Part shown: piece after piece, positions 1 through 6,462 of the stretch
Position numbering within the stretch: position 1 is the first letter of the stretch
Layout of the letters: every line of letters starts with the position of its first letter
Assembly (NCBI GenBank): GCA_947629295.1
Contig: CANRDH010000091.1
Location: forward strand, 1-6,463
DNA length: 6,463 nt
Direction: 5' to 3'
Source: an uncultured Clostridia bacterium
GTDB taxonomy: Bacteria > Bacillota > Clostridia > Oscillospirales > Acutalibacteraceae
Program-made: the position numbers and the translations under genes
Notes under the pieces: model-generated
Told to the model about the DNA's origin: nothing
Databases searched by the model: none
Seen by the model: only the letters and a program-made list of their open reading frames with translations

Positions 1-1815
1 AGTTGTCCATTTTGAAGAGGACGGAGCTTTGTAATAAAACGCATATCGGTAGGAGCCTTTTCCTCCGCTTGCAGACGCTGTAACAGTAACTTTTGTACCT
101 TGCTTAACGCTTGTGGAGCTGACCTTGGAATTATTCACCAATGTTTTGGCTGTAGATTTGACAGTAAAGCTCCTGGATTTTACCGTACCTGCGCTGTCCT
201 TTACATCTACCCTTATGCTGTAGCTTCCTGTTTTGTTCGGGGTGAATGTTGCTGTTTTTGTAGTACTGTAATTCCTTATGGTCGTCCATTTTGAAGAAGA
301 CGGAGCCTTGTAATAAAATGCATATTTATATGAACCCGTACCCTCGCTTGCGGCTGCGGTTATTGTGACCTTATTTCCGATTTGCACGCCCGTCGAACTG
401 ATCTTCGAGTTATTTACCAGCGGCTTTACGGTACATTTTACCGTAAAGGTCTTGGATACCACAGTACCCGCGCCGTCCTTTACATCTGCCCTAACGCTGT
501 AATTCCCGGAATTTGTCGGAATAAAGCTTGCAGTATTAGATGTACTAAAGCTCTTTATTGTTGACCAGCCGGAAGCTGAGGGAGCTTTGTAATAAAAAGC
601 ATATTTATAGGAGCCCGTACCCTCGGCAGCAGAAGCAGTGATTGTAACCTTTGTGCCTGATTTTACGCTCGTGGAGCTGACACGTGAGTTATTCACAAGC
701 AGCTTTGCCTCAGCCTTTACGGTAAGAGTCTTTGACTTTACCGTGCCGACGCTGTCCTTCACATCAATTTTAACACTGTAGTTTCCAACCTTGTCGGGTG
801 TAAACCCGGCTGTGGTCGAGCCACTGTAACCCTTTATGGCAGTCCAGCTTGAGGATGAGGGAGCTTTATAGTAATACGCATACTGATATGGACTCAATCC
901 TCCGCTTGCCACCGCAGTAATCGTAACCTTTGTACCCTTCTTTACATTTGCTGCACTTACTTTTGAGGAATTTACCAGTGCATTGATTTTTGAATTTACC
1001 GTGAAAGTTTTGGATTTTACTGTTCCGGACTTGTCCTTGACATCTATCCTGACACTGTAGCTTCCTGATTTATCAGGAGTAAACGCTGCGGTTGAAGCCG
1101 TTCCGAATTCCGTACCAATTGTTTTCCAGCTTGAGGACGAGGGCTCCTTATAATAAAAAGCATATTTATATGAACCCGCACCACCGCTTGCTAAGCCTGT
1201 AAGTGTGACCTTTGTTCCGACACTGACACTTGCTGCGCTTACAGTTGACTTATTCACAAGGGCGGTATCTTTTACTGTAAGCGTCTGTAAATCAACAGCC
1301 ATAGAATCTTTACTGTCCTTGACAAGTACACGGAATTCATATGACCCTGATGTTTCCGGCTTATACGAAACCGACGAGGAAGAGCCGAGCTTACTAATAA
1401 CCGTATATCCTGAGCTTCCGGGCTTCTTTACGGATATTTCATAACTGTACGGCGAAGTCCCTCCGGTTACGTTTCCTTTGATATTTACCGTATTACCTAC
1501 TGTGATTGAAGCAGGGCTTACGCTTGCAGTACATTTCAGCGCATCACGGACATTAACTTGTACATTTGATACAGCCAGTTTTCCCTGACTGTCCTTTGCC
1601 GTTACCCTGACAGTATACGAACCAATCTTGGAAGGCTTAAAACTGCATTTATCAGACGTGCCTTCACTCTGTATAGTGTAATAGGAAGACGAACCCGAGT
1701 CAGAATAATCAAATTTATATTTAACGGGAGCCTTTCCGTTAGAAGCAACCGCTGTAATGGAAACACTGTCCCCCAATGTAATATCAGATTTATCTGTAAT
1801 GACATTTATTGTAAA
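1..1815 (-). repeat. Tandem Ig-like repeat array with about 279-bp period, six full units plus one partial
   Basis: These are in-frame direct repeats inside the secreted CAP-like protein. In protein order the units are 1815-1540 (92 aa), 1539-1261 (93), 1260-979 (94), 978-700 (93), 699-421 (93), 420-142 (93) and 141-1 (47 aa, cut by the window edge). Units three to seven start with LVN, carry KVT near residue 18, a Y-Y-YYK core near residues 31-38, and end with SVR.DVKD..GTV.SK.FTV. The first two units keep the fold pattern but lack the full triple-tyrosine core (YKFDYSDSG and YSYEISVKK). Similarity rises towards the C-terminus: bases 3-37 and 283-317 are almost identical over about 35 nt, one period apart. 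This suggests growth by recent tandem duplication at the C-terminal side. Confidence 0.9.
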
Positions 1816-2895
1816 AGCATTGGTTTTGTCAACAATATTAAAATTCACAGTACCGCTTTTGCCGTAATAAGAGTTCATACCATTTACAACGGCACCTGCG
1901 ATTCCCACATTTATGTTATTATAATATGTAACCGAATAATCAGTACCGACTTTAAGTACTTTTCCGTCATTAGAAGTCACAGTAACTGCCGGCGTTATAG
2001 CCCTGCCTGTATATATCTGATCCGGTATCGGTTCAATAGTGCAACCGCTGAAGCTTTTCGTAACAACCTTATAATCAGATGTTGCGGAAATATCCGGGAA
2101 CAGCTTAAAATACATACCTATTGTTGCTTCCCCTTCCCTGATTGCGAGAAGCTTATCCGGGTTATCAACCTTGATTATAGATGAATTTGTTGTCGTAACA
2201 TTTGTATCTCCGGAAACAAAAGCAGTATAGCCTTCATATGCCAGATTTGAAACTACAAACTTAAGCTGAAGGTTTGCACCGCAGGCAACATTTCCGCTTT
2301 GATAATTTAAAGAAATCTTTTTAAGATAGCTTGTAAGACACTTTGTGCTTTGATTGAGATTAAAATTTGACTGTGTAAGCACCGAAGAATCAACCGGTTT
2401 TGGATTTTCCGTGGAGGTAAGTATAGTGAGGTAATTTACGTTTCCCTTACCGGTTACATATCCTATACCTATGGATTTCAGAGAAGAATTTAATATACTG
2501 AGGTTACTGTCGTTAATAACAGATGCCCTGCTTATGATCTGACCGTGTGCCAAAGACACACAGCGCATACCTGAACCGCTGTTGAGAAAGCTTGTTCCGT
2601 CAAGGTTATCCTCACTTACATATACAGAAAGCTCTGCGGAATGTTTCATGGCAAGCTCAAGAAGCTCTGTATCCATAACAAGTGCCGGAAGGTTCTTTTC
2701 AGCACGCTTATCATTTACATACCCGAGCCACTTTGCCGCCTCCTTATATTTTCTTGTGACATCATCAATGGTTATATCGACAGTGGAAGCCGCCTGCACA
2801 CGAATCGGCAGGCATATAAAAACAGGTAAAATGATAAAAACAGCTAACAATACACTCAAAACACGTGCCGATTTTTTAGTATACACAACAACCAT
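1..2895 (-). CDS. Secreted CAP-like protein with tandem triple-tyrosine Ig-like repeats, partial at the left edge
   Basis: The frame is open from ATG at 2895 to base 1 (965 codons), so the C-terminus lies outside the window. Residues 1-36 form a Sec signal peptide (basic TKKSAR, a hydrophobic core, an Ala-rich end VQAA). Residues 50-162 resemble a CAP/SCP domain: a YVNDKRAEKNLPAL helix, an AHGQ segment at 116-119, and NLSILNSSLKSIGIGYV at 131-147. The usual PGH histidine, GEN glutamate and FSH histidine are absent. Residues 190-280 look like Big_2 (SSIIKVDN followed by GEATIGMY). Residues 285-355 form a YTG Ig-like module (IYTGRAITP, GTDYSVTYYNN). From residue 361, Ig-like units of 92-94 residues follow, most with YKYAFYYKAPSSS. 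An in-frame TAA at 2910-2908 bounds the start. A GTG at 2886 is an alternative start, better spaced from the GGAAGG site. The role is inferred as surface or extracellular adhesion or scaffolding; no catalytic activity is evident. Frame was checked at several points and no frameshift was seen. Confidence 0.85.
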   Translation of the reverse strand, partial: MVVVYTKKSARVLSVLLAVFIILPVFICLPIRVQAASTVDITIDDVTRKYKEAAKWLGYVNDKRAEKNLPALVMDTELLELAMKHSAELSVYVSEDNLDGTSFLNSGSGMRCVSLAHGQIISRASVINDSNLSILNSSLKSIGIGYVTGKGNVNYLTILTSTENPKPVDSSVLTQSNFNLNQSTKCLTSYLKKISLNYQSGNVACGANLQLKFVVSNLAYEGYTAFVSGDTNVTTTNSSIIKVDNPDKLLAIREGEATIGMYFKLFPDISATSDYKVVTKSFSGCTIEPIPDQIYTGRAITPAVTVTSNDGKVLKVGTDYSVTYYNNINVGIAGAVVNGMNSYYGKSGTVNFNIVDKTNAFTINVITDKSDITLGDSVSITAVASNGKAPVKYKFDYSDSGSSSYYTIQSEGTSDKCSFKPSKIGSYTVRVTAKDSQGKLAVSNVQVNVRDALKCTASVSPASITVGNTVNIKGNVTGGTSPYSYEISVKKPGSSGYTVISKLGSSSSVSYKPETSGSYEFRVLVKDSKDSMAVDLQTLTVKDTALVNKSTVSAASVSVGTKVTLTGLASGGAGSYKYAFYYKEPSSSSWKTIGTEFGTASTAAFTPDKSGSYSVRIDVKDKSGTVKSKTFTVNSKINALVNSSKVSAANVKKGTKVTITAVASGGLSPYQYAYYYKAPSSSSWTAIKGYSGSTTAGFTPDKVGNYSVKIDVKDSVGTVKSKTLTVKAEAKLLVNNSRVSSTSVKSGTKVTITASAAEGTGSYKYAFYYKAPSASGWSTIKSFSTSNTASFIPTNSGNYSVRADVKDGAGTVVSKTFTVKCTVKPLVNNSKISSTGVQIGNKVTITAAASEGTGSYKYAFYYKAPSSSKWTTIRNYSTTKTATFTPNKTGSYSIRVDVKDSAGTVKSRSFTVKSTAKTLVNNSKVSSTSVKQGTKVTVTASASGGKGSYRYAFYYKAPSSSKWTT

Positions 2896-2897
2896 TC

Positions 2898-2903
2898 CCT
2901 TCC
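2898..2903 (-). promoter_or_regulatory. Ribosome binding site of the CAP-like repeat gene
   Basis: The minus strand reads GGAAGG here, followed by GA and the ATG at 2895. The spacing of 2 nt is short for that ATG, whereas the GTG at 2886 (residue 4) lies 11 nt away. The site supports initiation in this frame but does not settle between the two starts. The signal peptide is intact from either one. Confidence 0.5.
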
Positions 2904-2921
2904 AATTTTATATTCAATTTG

Positions 2922-2950
2922 ATTTTACAATAAAAAGGGTAATATTACAA
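2922..2950 (-). promoter_or_regulatory. Putative sigma-A promoter of the CAP-like repeat gene
   Basis: On the minus strand TTGTAA (2950-2945) is followed after 17 bp by TAAAAT (2927-2922), four and five matches to the -35 and -10 consensus. Transcription would start near 2915 and leave a leader of about 20 nt before the start codon. The gene could therefore be expressed apart from the upstream tarI-like gene. AT-rich DNA produces such matches by chance, so confidence is moderate. Confidence 0.45.
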
Positions 2951-3003
2951 TCATTTTTTCCCGTTTTTTACACCGCTTAATCCACAAAAATTATTTTTGA
3001 ATT

Positions 3004-3702
3004 TTATGCATTATGCCGCATAAATGCCTTTGCAGCGTCGAAATCGCTCGGATATGTAAGCTTTATGTTGGTTTCCTCTCCGTCGATAAGATAGACGTCC
3101 CTGCCGTTAATATAAAAAAGCTTACACGCATCGGTAATATTTTTTCTTTCTTCCGGTGAAACACCTCCGAGCATTTCCATAAAACTGCCAAGTCGGAAGG
3201 TCTGGGGAGTCTGTACTCTGAACATCATACTTCTTGGCGGAAATTCGGATGCAGTCCTTCCGTTTTCCGAAATTATCATGGTATCCGTTGCCGGCAAAGC
3301 CGCTGTGCATATATCGCAGTATTTCATTGCTTCTATACTGTCCTCAATCATTCTGTCGCTTACAAACGGCCGCACGACGTCATGGGTAATAAGAATCTCA
3401 TCCCTTCCTGCCTTAAGCTTTTCTTGCGCATATTTTATTATATTTACAATAGTATCATTTCTGTCATTTCCGCCTCTTGTAAGATGAACCCCCGCATCAA
3501 AATATTTTTTTATCATGACGTCCGTATAATCGTACCAATCGGAATGTATACCGACAATAATATCAGTAATATTCTTATTAAGAGCAAATCTCTTTATTGT
3601 ATGTATTATCACAGGCTCACCGCACAAATCCAAAAACTGTTTCGGCATATCCGCTCCCATTCTTGAGCCTGTACCTCCCGCTACTATTCCCGCTATCGCC
3701 AT
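3004..3702 (-). CDS. tarI: D-ribitol-5-phosphate cytidylyltransferase, TarI-like (IspD/TarI family)
   Basis: This complete 232-residue protein is the normal length for the family. Such enzymes transfer CMP from CTP to a sugar-alcohol phosphate in the cytoplasm; TarI makes CDP-ribitol for wall teichoic acid or other ribitol-phosphate polymers. Visible motifs are the nucleotide-binding loop GIVAGGTGSRMG (5-16) with R14, MPKQF with K21, GGNDRNDTI (77-85), THDVVRPF (106-113) with D108, R157 followed by QTPQ (164-167), TDACK (190-194) and NIKLTYPSD (212-220) with K214. GGxDRNDTI, GIHSDW and TDACK match my memory of TarI proteins from staphylococci and pneumococci better than IspD, which usually has RxxSV in the first of these places. 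An IspD role in the MEP pathway remains possible. No TarJ reductase or TarL partner lies in the window. The start at 3702 has GGAG 5 nt upstream. The nearest gene downstream on the same strand begins 108 nt away. Confidence 0.85.
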   Translation of the reverse strand: MAIAGIVAGGTGSRMGADMPKQFLDLCGEPVIIHTIKRFALNKNITDIIVGIHSDWYDYTDVMIKKYFDAGVHLTRGGNDRNDTIVNIIKYAQEKLKAGRDEILITHDVVRPFVSDRMIEDSIEAMKYCDICTAALPATDTMIISENGRTASEFPPRSMMFRVQTPQTFRLGSFMEMLGGVSPEERKNITDACKLFYINGRDVYLIDGEETNIKLTYPSDFDAAKAFMRHNA

Positions 3703-3775
3703 TGCCTCTCCACCTCATTCATTATATATAAAACAACTTAATAACCGCAGCATATTATCCGCCGATACTACGAAT

Positions 3776-3804
3776 ATTATATCACTGCAAAATGAATATG
3801 TCTA
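3776..3804 (-). promoter_or_regulatory. Putative sigma-A promoter of the tarI-like gene
   Basis: On the minus strand TAGACA (3804-3799) and a perfect TATAAT (3781-3776) are separated by 17 bp. This is the best promoter match on this strand of the intergenic region. It predicts a leader of roughly 65 nt before the ATG at 3702. A second TATAAT at 3726-3721 has no usable -35 box. Confidence 0.6.
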
Positions 3805-3828
3805 TTGCAATTTATAACAGTACAGCAA

Positions 3829-3857
3829 TTGACAAAAGATAAATTATGTTATATCCT
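3829..3857 (+). promoter_or_regulatory. Putative sigma-A promoter of the TraB/GumN lipoprotein gene
   Basis: A perfect TTGACA (3829-3834) is followed after 17 bp by TATCCT (3852-3857). TATACT at 3857-3862 is a better hexamer but is 22 bp from the -35 box. The promoter runs back to back with the tarI-like promoter. The predicted leader is about 95 nt. It contains a short inverted repeat (TTTAAAA and TTTTAAA around a G-rich loop, about 3898-3927), and no riboswitch was recognised. Confidence 0.5.
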
Positions 3858-3944
3858 ATACTATGACAGGGGTTGGTCAGCAATTAGGTATAAACATTTA
3901 AAAAACGGGCGGTCGGTATCGTTTTAAAAAAACTATTTTTAATT

Positions 3945-3950
3945 GGATGG
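3945..3950 (+). promoter_or_regulatory. Ribosome binding site that fixes the TraB/GumN start
   Basis: GGATGG lies 7 nt before the ATG at 3958. The in-frame TTG at 3943 lies at or before this site and has no purine-rich sequence upstream. The ATG is therefore preferred, which also gives a normal lipoprotein signal beginning MKSKR. Confidence 0.65.
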
Positions 3951-3957
3951 TGTCAGT

Positions 3958-5130
3958 ATGAAATCTAAAAGAATTTTTGCGGCTCTTGCCGCCGCTGTTA
4001 TATGCTCCTCAATGTTTATTTCGGGATGTGTCAATACCCGTGAGAACGAGGAGGCATCAAAAAGCTCCTCTGTGCAGAGCTCTGTAAATTCCGAAGTATC
4101 GGAAAAAGAAAGCAGCAAGGATGAAAATGTATCGGAAAACGAAAAATCCGAGCTTACCTCTGAGCAAAGCTCGGAACCTGCAAAGAGTACAATAACTCCT
4201 GCCGTATGGGAGGTCACCGACAGCAACGGCAACAGTCTGTATATGATGGGAACTATTCATGTTGCGGACGCAGATGCCGAGGTATTGCCTGATTACTTTG
4301 AAGCGGCTTATGCAAAATGCGATGCCCTTGCAGTCGAATGTGATACCGACTCTATGGATATTGATATGTCAATTTACACAAAGCTTATGTATACTGACGG
4401 CACTACAATAAAGGAGCATGTTCCCGAGGAGCAATACAATACAGTAGTAAAGGAGCTTGCAAACGCCGGACAGTATATGGCAGCATTTGATTATATGAAG
4501 CCCGCTTTGTGGAGCAACTATGTTGAGCTTGCCGCCGCATCGAAGGCAGGTCTTTCAACAGACTACGGAATTGATTATAATATGCTTGACAGAGCCAAGG
4601 AGGAAGGAAAGGAAATTTTAGAATTGGAATCTGTCGATTTCCAACTTAATTTAATGGCTAATCTTTCGGACGATATTCAGACCCTGCTTTTTAAGGAGAT
4701 TGCCCAAGAGGGAATTATAGATGAATATGCAAAGGAACTCGCTGAGCTTTATAACGAGTGGAAGAAAGGAAACGAAATATCCAATGACGATGATGTTGCC
4801 GGCGAAAGCTCTATTGACAAAAAGGATTTGGAGTTGGCAGAAGAGTATAACAAAATTCTTGTTGATGACAGAAATGTCGGAATGGCTAAAAAAATCAAAT
4901 CATATATAGATGACGGAAAAAAGGTTATGGTTTTAGCCGGTTCTGCGCATTTTTACGGTGAAAAAGGTATAATCAAGCTTCTGGAGAACGAAGGATATAC
5001 AATTCGTAAGCTTACATCCGATGATGCAAAAGATTTTGCGGTGTCGGAGCAGACCTCTGAGAACGCAGAAAGCAAGGCTGAATCATCCGCTGTAGTTGAA
5101 AACGACCCCGGTGTGCCAAGGGCCGCTTGA
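3958..5130 (+). CDS. TraB/GumN-family lipoprotein
   Basis: This 390-residue protein is predicted to be a lipoprotein on the outer face of the membrane. A lipoprotein signal (MKSKR, an Ala-rich core, lipobox ISGC) places the lipid on Cys24. Residues 25-80 form a Ser/Glu/Lys-rich, low-complexity tether. The TraB/GumN domain covers about 83-355. It has GTIH (98-101) near its start, a conserved-type glutamate in AVECD (E127), YGIDYNMLDRA (203-213), LELES (221-225), and GSAH (328-331) followed by FYGEKGIIKLLENEGYTIRKL. Residues 356-390 are an acidic Ser/Glu/Ala tail. The GxxH pair and glutamate are the proposed metal and catalytic residues in the related Tiki proteases, so a metal-dependent peptidase is possible, but the bacterial function is not established. 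The gene diverges from the tarI-like gene. It is followed after 106 nt by the hydrolase gene, which has its own likely promoter. Confidence 0.88.
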   Translation: MKSKRIFAALAAAVICSSMFISGCVNTRENEEASKSSSVQSSVNSEVSEKESSKDENVSENEKSELTSEQSSEPAKSTITPAVWEVTDSNGNSLYMMGTIHVADADAEVLPDYFEAAYAKCDALAVECDTDSMDIDMSIYTKLMYTDGTTIKEHVPEEQYNTVVKELANAGQYMAAFDYMKPALWSNYVELAAASKAGLSTDYGIDYNMLDRAKEEGKEILELESVDFQLNLMANLSDDIQTLLFKEIAQEGIIDEYAKELAELYNEWKKGNEISNDDDVAGESSIDKKDLELAEEYNKILVDDRNVGMAKKIKSYIDDGKKVMVLAGSAHFYGEKGIIKLLENEGYTIRKLTSDDAKDFAVSEQTSENAESKAESSAVVENDPGVPRAA

Positions 5131-5190
5131 TTTCCGTTGTTTTAAATTAAAATCTGTACAAAAATATGTTTGTAAAAAAGAATTAAGTAC

Positions 5191-5219
5191 TTGTAGCCCC
5201 TCTCGATTTATGCTAAAAT
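5191..5219 (+). promoter_or_regulatory. Putative extended -10 promoter of the hydrolase/DUF3006 unit
   Basis: TTGTAG (5191-5196) is followed after 17 bp by TAAAAT (5214-5219), and TGC stands directly before the -10 box, giving an extended -10 element. The start of transcription would fall near the ribosome binding site, leaving a very short leader. The upstream gap from 5131 shows no convincing terminator, so read-through from the TraB/GumN gene is also possible. Confidence 0.45.
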
Positions 5220-5236
5220 AAATCCGGAGGGACTTT

Positions 5237-6118
5237 ATGAAAAGAAAAAAATTATTATCTGTATGTACGGCTTTGGCTGTTTTGGTTTGCGTCTGTGTAT
5301 TTTCGTTAAATCATTCCGACAACCATTCCGAAAGCGAGAACGGAACTCATACCGATGAATTCATAAGCCACTATATTGATGTCGGACAGGGCGACAGTGA
5401 ATTTATTGAATTTCCTGACGGAAAGACCATGCTGATAGATGCCGGAACCTACCAATATGCAGATACCGTCGCGGATTACATAAACGAGCTCGGATATTCA
5501 AAAATTGATTATCTTATTGCAACGCACCCCCATGCCGATCATATTGGTGGAATGGCAGAAATCATTAATAAATTTGACATAGGGAACATTTATATGCCAA
5601 AAGCGAGCACAAATACAAAGACCTTTGAAAATCTGCTGACCGCCGTACAGGACAAGGGCATGACTATAAATACCGCAAAGGCAGGAATGAATATTGCGGT
5701 CTCGGATGAATTTGATTACAGTGCGGATATTCTGGCGCCGATAAGCGCAGAATATGACGAACTGAATAATTATTCTGTTGTTATCAAAATAAGCTATGGA
5801 AGCAATAGTTTTCTTTATATGGGCGATGCGGAAAAGGAAGTTGAGGAGGAATTACTTGACAGAGGAGTCAATATAAAAGCGGATGTTATCAAAGTGGGGC
5901 ATCACGGAAGCAATACATCATCATCTTCTGATTTTGTCAAATCTGTCGGTGCTGAATATGCTGTATTTTCTGTGGGAAAGGATAATGACTACGGGCATCC
6001 TCATTCTCAAACGCTAAAGAGATGGAAAAAAATCGGAGCGGAGATATGCAGAACCGATGAGGAGGGAACAATAAAAATAAGCTCGGACGGAAGGAATATT
6101 AAGGCTGACGCCTCATAA
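5237..6118 (+). CDS. Exported ComEC/Rec2-like metallo-beta-lactamase-fold hydrolase
   Basis: This 293-residue protein has a basic start (MKRKK) and a hydrophobic segment at 6-24, which acts as a signal peptide or anchor. No lipobox is seen: the cysteines are preceded by Val. The catalytic domain (about 42-290) should therefore lie outside the cytoplasm. Motifs in order are DVGQGD (48-53), LIDAG, the metal-binding THPHADH (H97, H99, D101, H102), MGDAE with D197, GHHGS (221-225) and YGHPH (252-256), ending in RTDEEGTIKI. This is the pattern of the nuclease-like C-terminal domain of the competence protein ComEC, but the competence and OB-like membrane regions of full ComEC are absent. Hydrolysis of a phosphodiester or nucleic acid is plausible from the family; the substrate is unknown. 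The start is well supported by GGAGG (5226-5230), 6 nt before ATG. It is followed after 14 nt by a DUF3006 gene, likely the same transcript. Confidence 0.88.
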   Translation: MKRKKLLSVCTALAVLVCVCVFSLNHSDNHSESENGTHTDEFISHYIDVGQGDSEFIEFPDGKTMLIDAGTYQYADTVADYINELGYSKIDYLIATHPHADHIGGMAEIINKFDIGNIYMPKASTNTKTFENLLTAVQDKGMTINTAKAGMNIAVSDEFDYSADILAPISAEYDELNNYSVVIKISYGSNSFLYMGDAEKEVEEELLDRGVNIKADVIKVGHHGSNTSSSSDFVKSVGAEYAVFSVGKDNDYGHPHSQTLKRWKKIGAEICRTDEEGTIKISSDGRNIKADAS

Positions 6119-6132
6119 AGGAGGAAGGAATA

Positions 6133-6462
6133 ATGCAGGTAACGATTGATCGTTTTGAGGGAAACTGGGCTGTTGTTGAAATTGAAAAGGGCAAATTTGC
6201 GAAAATGCCGGATGTTCTCATACCTGACGGCAAGGAGGGTGACGTCGTTCTTATTACGGCAGGCAAGACCTCACAGTTTCGTGTTGCAAGCCGGGACAGT
6301 GATTATGTTTATGTTCTGACGCCAGACGGAAAATATGCTATGCCGAGGGAGCTCAGCGACGGCGCAAAGCCCGGCGACAGCCTATGCGTAGAGGTTGATT
6401 CGGTCGGTGTAGAGTTAAGGCAGAATAAGATACACAGTCTTATGGGAATGCTCTTCAAATAA
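6133..6462 (+). CDS. DUF3006-family protein
   Basis: This complete 109-residue protein ends at TAA 6460-6462, one base before the window end. It opens with QVTIDRFEGNWAVVE (2-16), the typical DUF3006 start, and ends with RQNKIHSLMGMLFK, similar to the family's basic tail. DUF3006 proteins are usually shorter (around 70 residues from memory). The extra length here comes from what looks like a second copy of the small beta-rich core: GKFAKMPDVL...DGKEGD (20-37) against GKYAMPREL...DGAKPGD (66-82). No signal peptide or membrane segment is visible, so it is probably cytoplasmic. AGGAGG at 6119-6124 lies 8 nt before ATG, and the hydrolase gene ends 14 nt upstream, so the two are likely co-translated. 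The biochemical function of the family is unknown to me. Confidence 0.8.
   Translation: MQVTIDRFEGNWAVVEIEKGKFAKMPDVLIPDGKEGDVVLITAGKTSQFRVASRDSDYVYVLTPDGKYAMPRELSDGAKPGDSLCVEVDSVGVELRQNKIHSLMGMLFK

Noticed and set aside
100..1444. Several short plus-strand open frames that resemble each other
   Set aside because: They are antisense to the tandem repeat units. Their mutual similarity only reflects the repeat period of the real minus-strand gene.
1..1815. CRISPR array
   Set aside because: The 279-bp period is in-frame protein-coding with diverged units, not short identical repeats with unique spacers.
2582..2980. Plus-strand open frame of 132 codons
   Set aside because: It lies antisense to the signal-peptide and CAP-like region of the secreted protein, has no recognisable domain, and runs into the intergenic region without a good ribosome binding site.
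2985..2999. Palindrome CAAAAA-TTA-TTTTTG after the tarI-like gene as a terminator
   Set aside because: The stem is only A/T-rich with one G-C pair and no proper T-tract follows, so it is too weak to call.
3122..3666. Short open frames on both strands within the tarI-like gene
   Set aside because: They overlap a complete, motif-rich cytidylyltransferase and show no independent features.
3943..3957. TTG at 3943 as start of the TraB/GumN protein
   Set aside because: The ribosome binding site lies downstream of this TTG, and the ATG at 3958 gives a standard lipoprotein signal.
5157..5174. Inverted repeat TACAAA/TTTGTA between the TraB/GumN and hydrolase genes as a terminator
   Set aside because: The stem is 6 bp and AT-rich and is followed by A residues on the plus strand, not T residues.
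5237..6118. Full-length competence protein ComEC
   Set aside because: The protein has only one hydrophobic segment and lacks the multi-pass channel, so only the C-terminal hydrolase domain is represented.
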